Of a stretch of DNA of 47,341 nucleotides, positions 39,601-45,600 are shown one piece after another. Origin of the DNA: Candidatus Electryonea clarkiae (GTDB lineage Bacteria; Electryoneota; Electryoneia; Electryoneales; Electryoneaceae); NCBI GenBank assembly GCA_030765455.1, contig JAVCCM010000015.1, forward strand, positions 1 to 47,341. The letters are read 5' to 3'. Numbering within the stretch: the first letter of the stretch is position 1; each line of letters opens with the position of its first letter. The notes beneath the pieces are model-generated. The model had not been told where the DNA came from. It did no database searches and saw nothing but the letters and a program-made list of their open reading frames with translations. The translations under genes were made by a program, and so were the position numbers.

Positions 39601-42600
39601 CCGAATGACATTACTCTCGATGCGGATACTGCCACCATATACTGGTCTTCATCAATTGATAACGACCCCGGCGATCAACTCATTTATATAGTTGATTGGT
39701 CAGGTTATGACGACTTCAGTGTCTTTAGCACAAACACCACTACGGATACTTTCCATGTAATTCCTGATATTCCTGACGATACAACAATATATTGGCGGGT
39801 AAGAGCGGTTGATTCATTCGGGCTTGTTACAACTGCGAATCCCAACACCGGGTGGCATTTTAATATTTTTGTTGAAGAAGCACCCGGCAACTTCAGTCTT
39901 ATTGCACCGGTTGACGGCGATACCTGCTGGGATGGTGATACTACTTTGACCTGGGAAACTTCGGCTAATTATGATCCCGGTGATCAGATCTCTTACAAGG
40001 TCTGGTGGGCTACTGATGCCAACTTTACTCAGAACCTTGATTCAGCTTCAATGACTGACACCACCTATAATTTCAATAACCTTACGGATGATGTAACATA
40101 CTGGTGGAAAGTAAAAGCTGAGGACGAAAACTCGAATATTACCTGGTCGAGCGAAACTAATACATTGGTCTCCTATATCCCGGAAGCCCCAGCCGCGTTT
40201 TCATTGGCAGACCCGGCAAATGACAATATTGTATATAACGATACTGCAATTGTTTACTGGACATCCTCAAGCGATGGCGATCCGGGTGACGCGATAGATT
40301 ACATCTGGCAATGGTCATACGAATCTGATTTCAGCGTTTTAAATACCGGTTCTACCACGGACACTTCCCTGGTAATCCCTGGTATCCCTGATGATACGAC
40401 GATATACTGGCGTGTAAAGGCGATTGATACCTTTGGTCTGGAAACATGGGCTGATCCTAACACCGGCTGGTATTTCCATATTTATGTTGAAGATACTCCC
40501 CTGGCTTTCAGCCTGTTGACACCCGGTGATGGCGATACGGTATGGACAAGCGATACCACAATTACATGGGAAGCGACCACTGATCCGGATCCGGATGATA
40601 CTATTTCTTACGTGATCTATGGCGCATTGGACGAAAATTTCATTCTTGTTGATTCAATGGCCACAGATGAGACGTCATTCACCCTTACCGGGTTATTTGA
40701 TGATATGGATTACTGGTGGAAAGTCCGTGCGCAGGATACAAATACCGAGGGAACATGGTCAGATGAAGTGTTCCAGTTTGCGACTTATTTCCCCGAACCT
40801 CCGGCAGCATTCAGCCTGGTTTCACCGGGCGGAACAGATACATGCTGGACCGGCGATACGACCTTAACCTGGAATGCGACTACTGATCCCGACCCAGATG
40901 ATCAGGTAACCTATTGGATCTGGTGGGCGACTGACCAGAATTTCACACAAAACCTTGATTCAGCATTTACTACAATTACCTCTCATACAATTGTAGGTTG
41001 GTCAGATGATGAAACTTACTGGTGGAAGGTAAGGGCGCAGGATACGAATACTCTCGGAACCTGGTCGAGCGATACGCTTTCATTTGCGGTTTATATCCCT
41101 GAGAATCCAAATGCTTTCAGTTTGTCTTACCCGGCAGACGGTTCTCAATTGGATGCTGACGAGGTTGAAGTTGGTTGGACTTCCTCTTCGGATAATGATC
41201 CCGGCGATACTTTCTCCTATACGGTCGAATGGGGAGTGGATACACTTGGCGCGGCTGTATATACTGCAACAACTACTGATACGTTCCTTATTATTACTGA
41301 CCTTGCGGATCAACTTGGTCAGGGTGATCTTGATGAGCTGCCGGATGATATAACCATACGGTGGAAAGTAAAAGCGGTTGACGGATTTGGTCTTGAGACT
41401 TATGCAACGCCAACAAACGGTTTTACGTTCGATATATTTATTTATGAACCGCCTGCAGCGTTCAGCTTACTTAGTCCACTTAATGAAGATACCTGCTGGT
41501 TCGGAGATACAACATTGACCTGGGAGGCTACTACCGATCCCGATCCGGGTGATAATATCAGCTACAAGTTGTGGTGGGCGACAGATCAGAACTTTACCCA
41601 GGATCTCGATTCAATTTCCACCACCAACACCCAACATGATTTAACAGATCTTACACAGGGTGAGAATTATTGGTGGAAGGTGAGAGCACAGGACACCAAT
41701 ACGAGCGGAACATGGTCGGATGACACGTTCCAGTTCTTTGTCTATCAACCGGAAGCCCCGGAAGATTTCTCGTTATCATCCCCGGATGATGGTTCGCAAA
41801 TCAATAATGACACAGTTACCGTATGGTGGACAGAATCGCTTGATAACGATCAAGGTGATCAGGTTACCTATCTTGTTGAATGGGCGACCGATGACCAGTT
41901 CACAGAAACATTCTCGGGCACAACCCAGGATACATTCCTGACTATTGCCAACCTTGCAGACATGCTTGGACAGGGTGAACTGGATGAGTTACCTGATGAT
42001 ACGACTATTTACTGGCGTGTAACCGCTTCCGACCTCTGGAATCTTGAAACACAAGCTGATCCGTCAGATGGTTGGTCGTTTGAAATCTACATAATCGAAC
42101 CTCCATCAGCATTCAGTTTGACATCGCCTGATGATGGCGATACCTGTTTCATTGGGGATACTACCCTGACCTGGGAAACTTCGGTCGAACCCGATCCCGA
42201 GGATTCAATTACTTATTGGGTCTGGTGGGCGACAGATCAACTGTTCACCCAGGATCTTGATTCAACTTCTACCACTGATACCGAGTATGAACTGACCGAT
42301 ATGATAGATGAGAGTATCTATTGGTGGAAAGTCCGTGCCCAGGATACAAATACAACCGGAACATGGTCGGATGAAGTGTTCACTATTGTTGTAACCCTGC
42401 CCGAACCACCCGGTGATTTTTCTTTAGATTCGCCAGAGGATGAATCGGTAATAGAAGATGATACGGTGACAGTGTTTTGGACAACTTCAATTGATGATGA
42501 CCTTGAGGATACTGTCAGCTATCGTGTTGAGTGGTCAACAGACGTAGATTTCACTGTTGATTTATACCAGGCTGTAACAAGGGATACTTTCCTTGCAATT

Positions 42601-45600
42601 ACAGATCTTGAAGACCTGGTGGGACAGGGAGAACTTGATGAGCTTCCTGATGACACAACCGTTTACTGGCGGGTAACTGCTACTGACAGGTGGAATTTTG
42701 AAACCCAGGCTGATCCTCCGGAAGGCTGGTCGTTCTCAATTTATATTCCTGAAACGCCTGAAACATTCGATTTGATTTCTCCGCTGAATGATGACACTTG
42801 CTGGACAGGAGATACTACGTTTACCTGGGAACCATCCAACGATCCCGACCCGGACAATGACGTTCTCTATGATTTATACTGGACTCTTGATCCCGAATTT
42901 GGGGAACTTTGGAATGTAGAAGCTGACCTTGATACTATCGCGTTTGATTTTACCGATCTGACCGATGACACTACCTATTGGTGGACAGTATTCATATCCG
43001 ATGAAAACACAAACGGAACATGGGCAAGCGATACCTTCGCGCTGCACGTTTTCATTCCAGAAGCGCCTTTACAATTCGGGCTTGCAGAGCCGGACAGTGG
43101 AGCATTTGTGAATGATGATACTGCAAGAGTTGTGTGGACAGCGTCATCTGATAACGATCCAAATGATCCATTCTATTACCTTGTTGAATGGTCGCTGGAT
43201 ACAAATTACGCTGTTTCCTATACCAGCACTACGATGGATACATTCTTTGACATCACCGATTTGCAGCAGGCGGCAATGACGCATAACCGGAACCGTGGTG
43301 ATGAATATGATGAACTGCCCGATGATTCTACTATTTACTGGCGTGTGAAAGCGATTGATGGTTTTGGCTTTGAAACAAACGCTGAACCTGCTACTGGCTG
43401 GTCATTCGATATATATATCTATGAGCGACCTGCAATATTCACACTGCTTTCACCTGGAGTGGGCGATACCTGCTGGACGGGCGATACAACGCTGGTATGG
43501 CGTTCCTCATCCGATCCTGATCCGAATGATCCGATCTCGTATGTAATCTGGTGGGCGAGTGACCTGGAATTTGAATTCATACAAGATTCGATTGTTACAA
43601 CCGATACGACCTTTGATATGATAGACCTCGGCGATGATCAGTCATGGTGGTGGAAAGTCCGGGCGCAAGATACCAACACCGAGGGTACCTGGTCTGATAC
43701 GGTATTCAGTTTTTACGTCACCATCCTTGATCCGCCCGAAGCGTTTTCCATCCTGTCACCTGTCGATGGCGTTGAACTTCATGAAAATTATGCGAACCTG
43801 AGCTGGGAAGAGAGCATAGATACCGACCTTAACGATTCGGTCAGATACATGCTTGATATTTCACTGGACCCGGATTTCCTGGTTTACATGGACATTACAG
43901 TCTATGACACGACATTCTTGCTTAATGACATTTCGGATTTGATCTTCAATTTGACTCAAAAACAACCAGGCGGTGACAATTCCCCCATGGTTAAGAGAGG
44001 CAATGGAAAAGGACACAATGGAGATTTCAATTCATTCGGCTTGAAGAATGCAAAAAATATTATGGCCGAAAATGCTGGAATCAATCAAAGTGAGTCAATT
44101 TTTAATTCCCTGGATTCCCACCTTGGCGGGAATGGCTTATCTAATGATATGTTGGGGAACTCAATTGGAACCGGGAAAATTGGTTTAGATGAGCTTGACG
44201 AACTGCCTGACGACCTGACAATTTACTGGCGAGTTAGAGCGCTTGATACACAAGGTCACGAAACAATATCCGATCAAGGCGAAGAAGGAGTCTCTTTCTC
44301 AATATATGTTTACGATTTGCCATCAGCTTTTGATCTTCAATCTCCCTCAAATGGTGAACTTATTGATGAGATTTCACCACTTTTAAGCTGGCAATCTTCA
44401 TTCGATCCTGATCCGGACGATGTACTCTATTATGTTATCCTATGGTCAAAGTCTGAAGACTTTACAACTGATGTTGACTCGTCCCAGTCAGGCAACCGTT
44501 CGTTCTTTACCATGTCTGAACATGCTGAAAATGGTGATTATTGGTGGAAGGTTCGCGCCCAGGATTCAAATACTGAAGGAACCTGGTCAAACCAGGTATT
44601 CTCATTCACTCTTGAAGTGACCGAGCGTCCTCCGGGACCGTTCTATCTACTCACACCATCATATAACACGACTGTCAACGAAACTGAGATCGACCTGACA
44701 TGGGAGGGGCAAAAGAGTCCGATGGTGGTGAATCATGAGTATTCAATCTGGTGGGCGAAAGACTCCCTGTTTGATGGATCAAACGGTATTGTCGATTCCT
44801 CACGCTCAAGCGACACCCTCTTCACAATTGATGGACTTGAGGATGATACTCGTTACTGGTGGAAGGTACGCGCGTTGTTTGCCGATACCGGTGATGTCTG
44901 GTCTTCCAATATGCTCAGTTTCAATGTTTACCTGGTAGAGCCGCCATCCGGATTTTCCCTGGCTTCACCCCTTGATGATACGACTTTTTCGCAAAGTGAA
45001 GTCACAGTTTCCTGGCTGTCGGCATCCGATCCTGATCCTGGAGATTTCCTGACTTACCGGGTGGAATGGGCGATGGATCCCGATTTCGATAACATTAATT
45101 TTGTTTCAACACGCGACACTTTCTATACTATCTCGGATTTCACCGGTGGATTTACTCAAATCGCTCCGGGGCCCGGTGATGGAAGTAATATCAGGCTTAA
45201 TGGAATCATAAAAGGTAACCCGGAAGGTGCATCTACAAAATTGCTGTATATGCCTGGAGAATATTCGGATAATACATCCCCAGGTAAGACCGGTTCTCTT
45301 ATTAATACGTTCGGTACGGATGGCCAGAATTCAATAGATAATCTTGGTGATGATGTCACAGTTTACTGGCGTGTGAGAGTTGTGGATAAGTTTGGTCTTG
45401 AAGAAAATTGTTCGCCTGGAAACGGAAGATCGTTCTACATTGATGTACCGGAACCACCTTTGAGCTTCAGCCTCGCATCACCTTCAGATTTGACCGATTT
45501 GAGAGATACGATAGTTACATTTATATGGAATACTACTGTTGATCCTGATCCATACGATTCGCTCTACTACGAGTTGTGGCTTGATACACTGGCGAGTATG

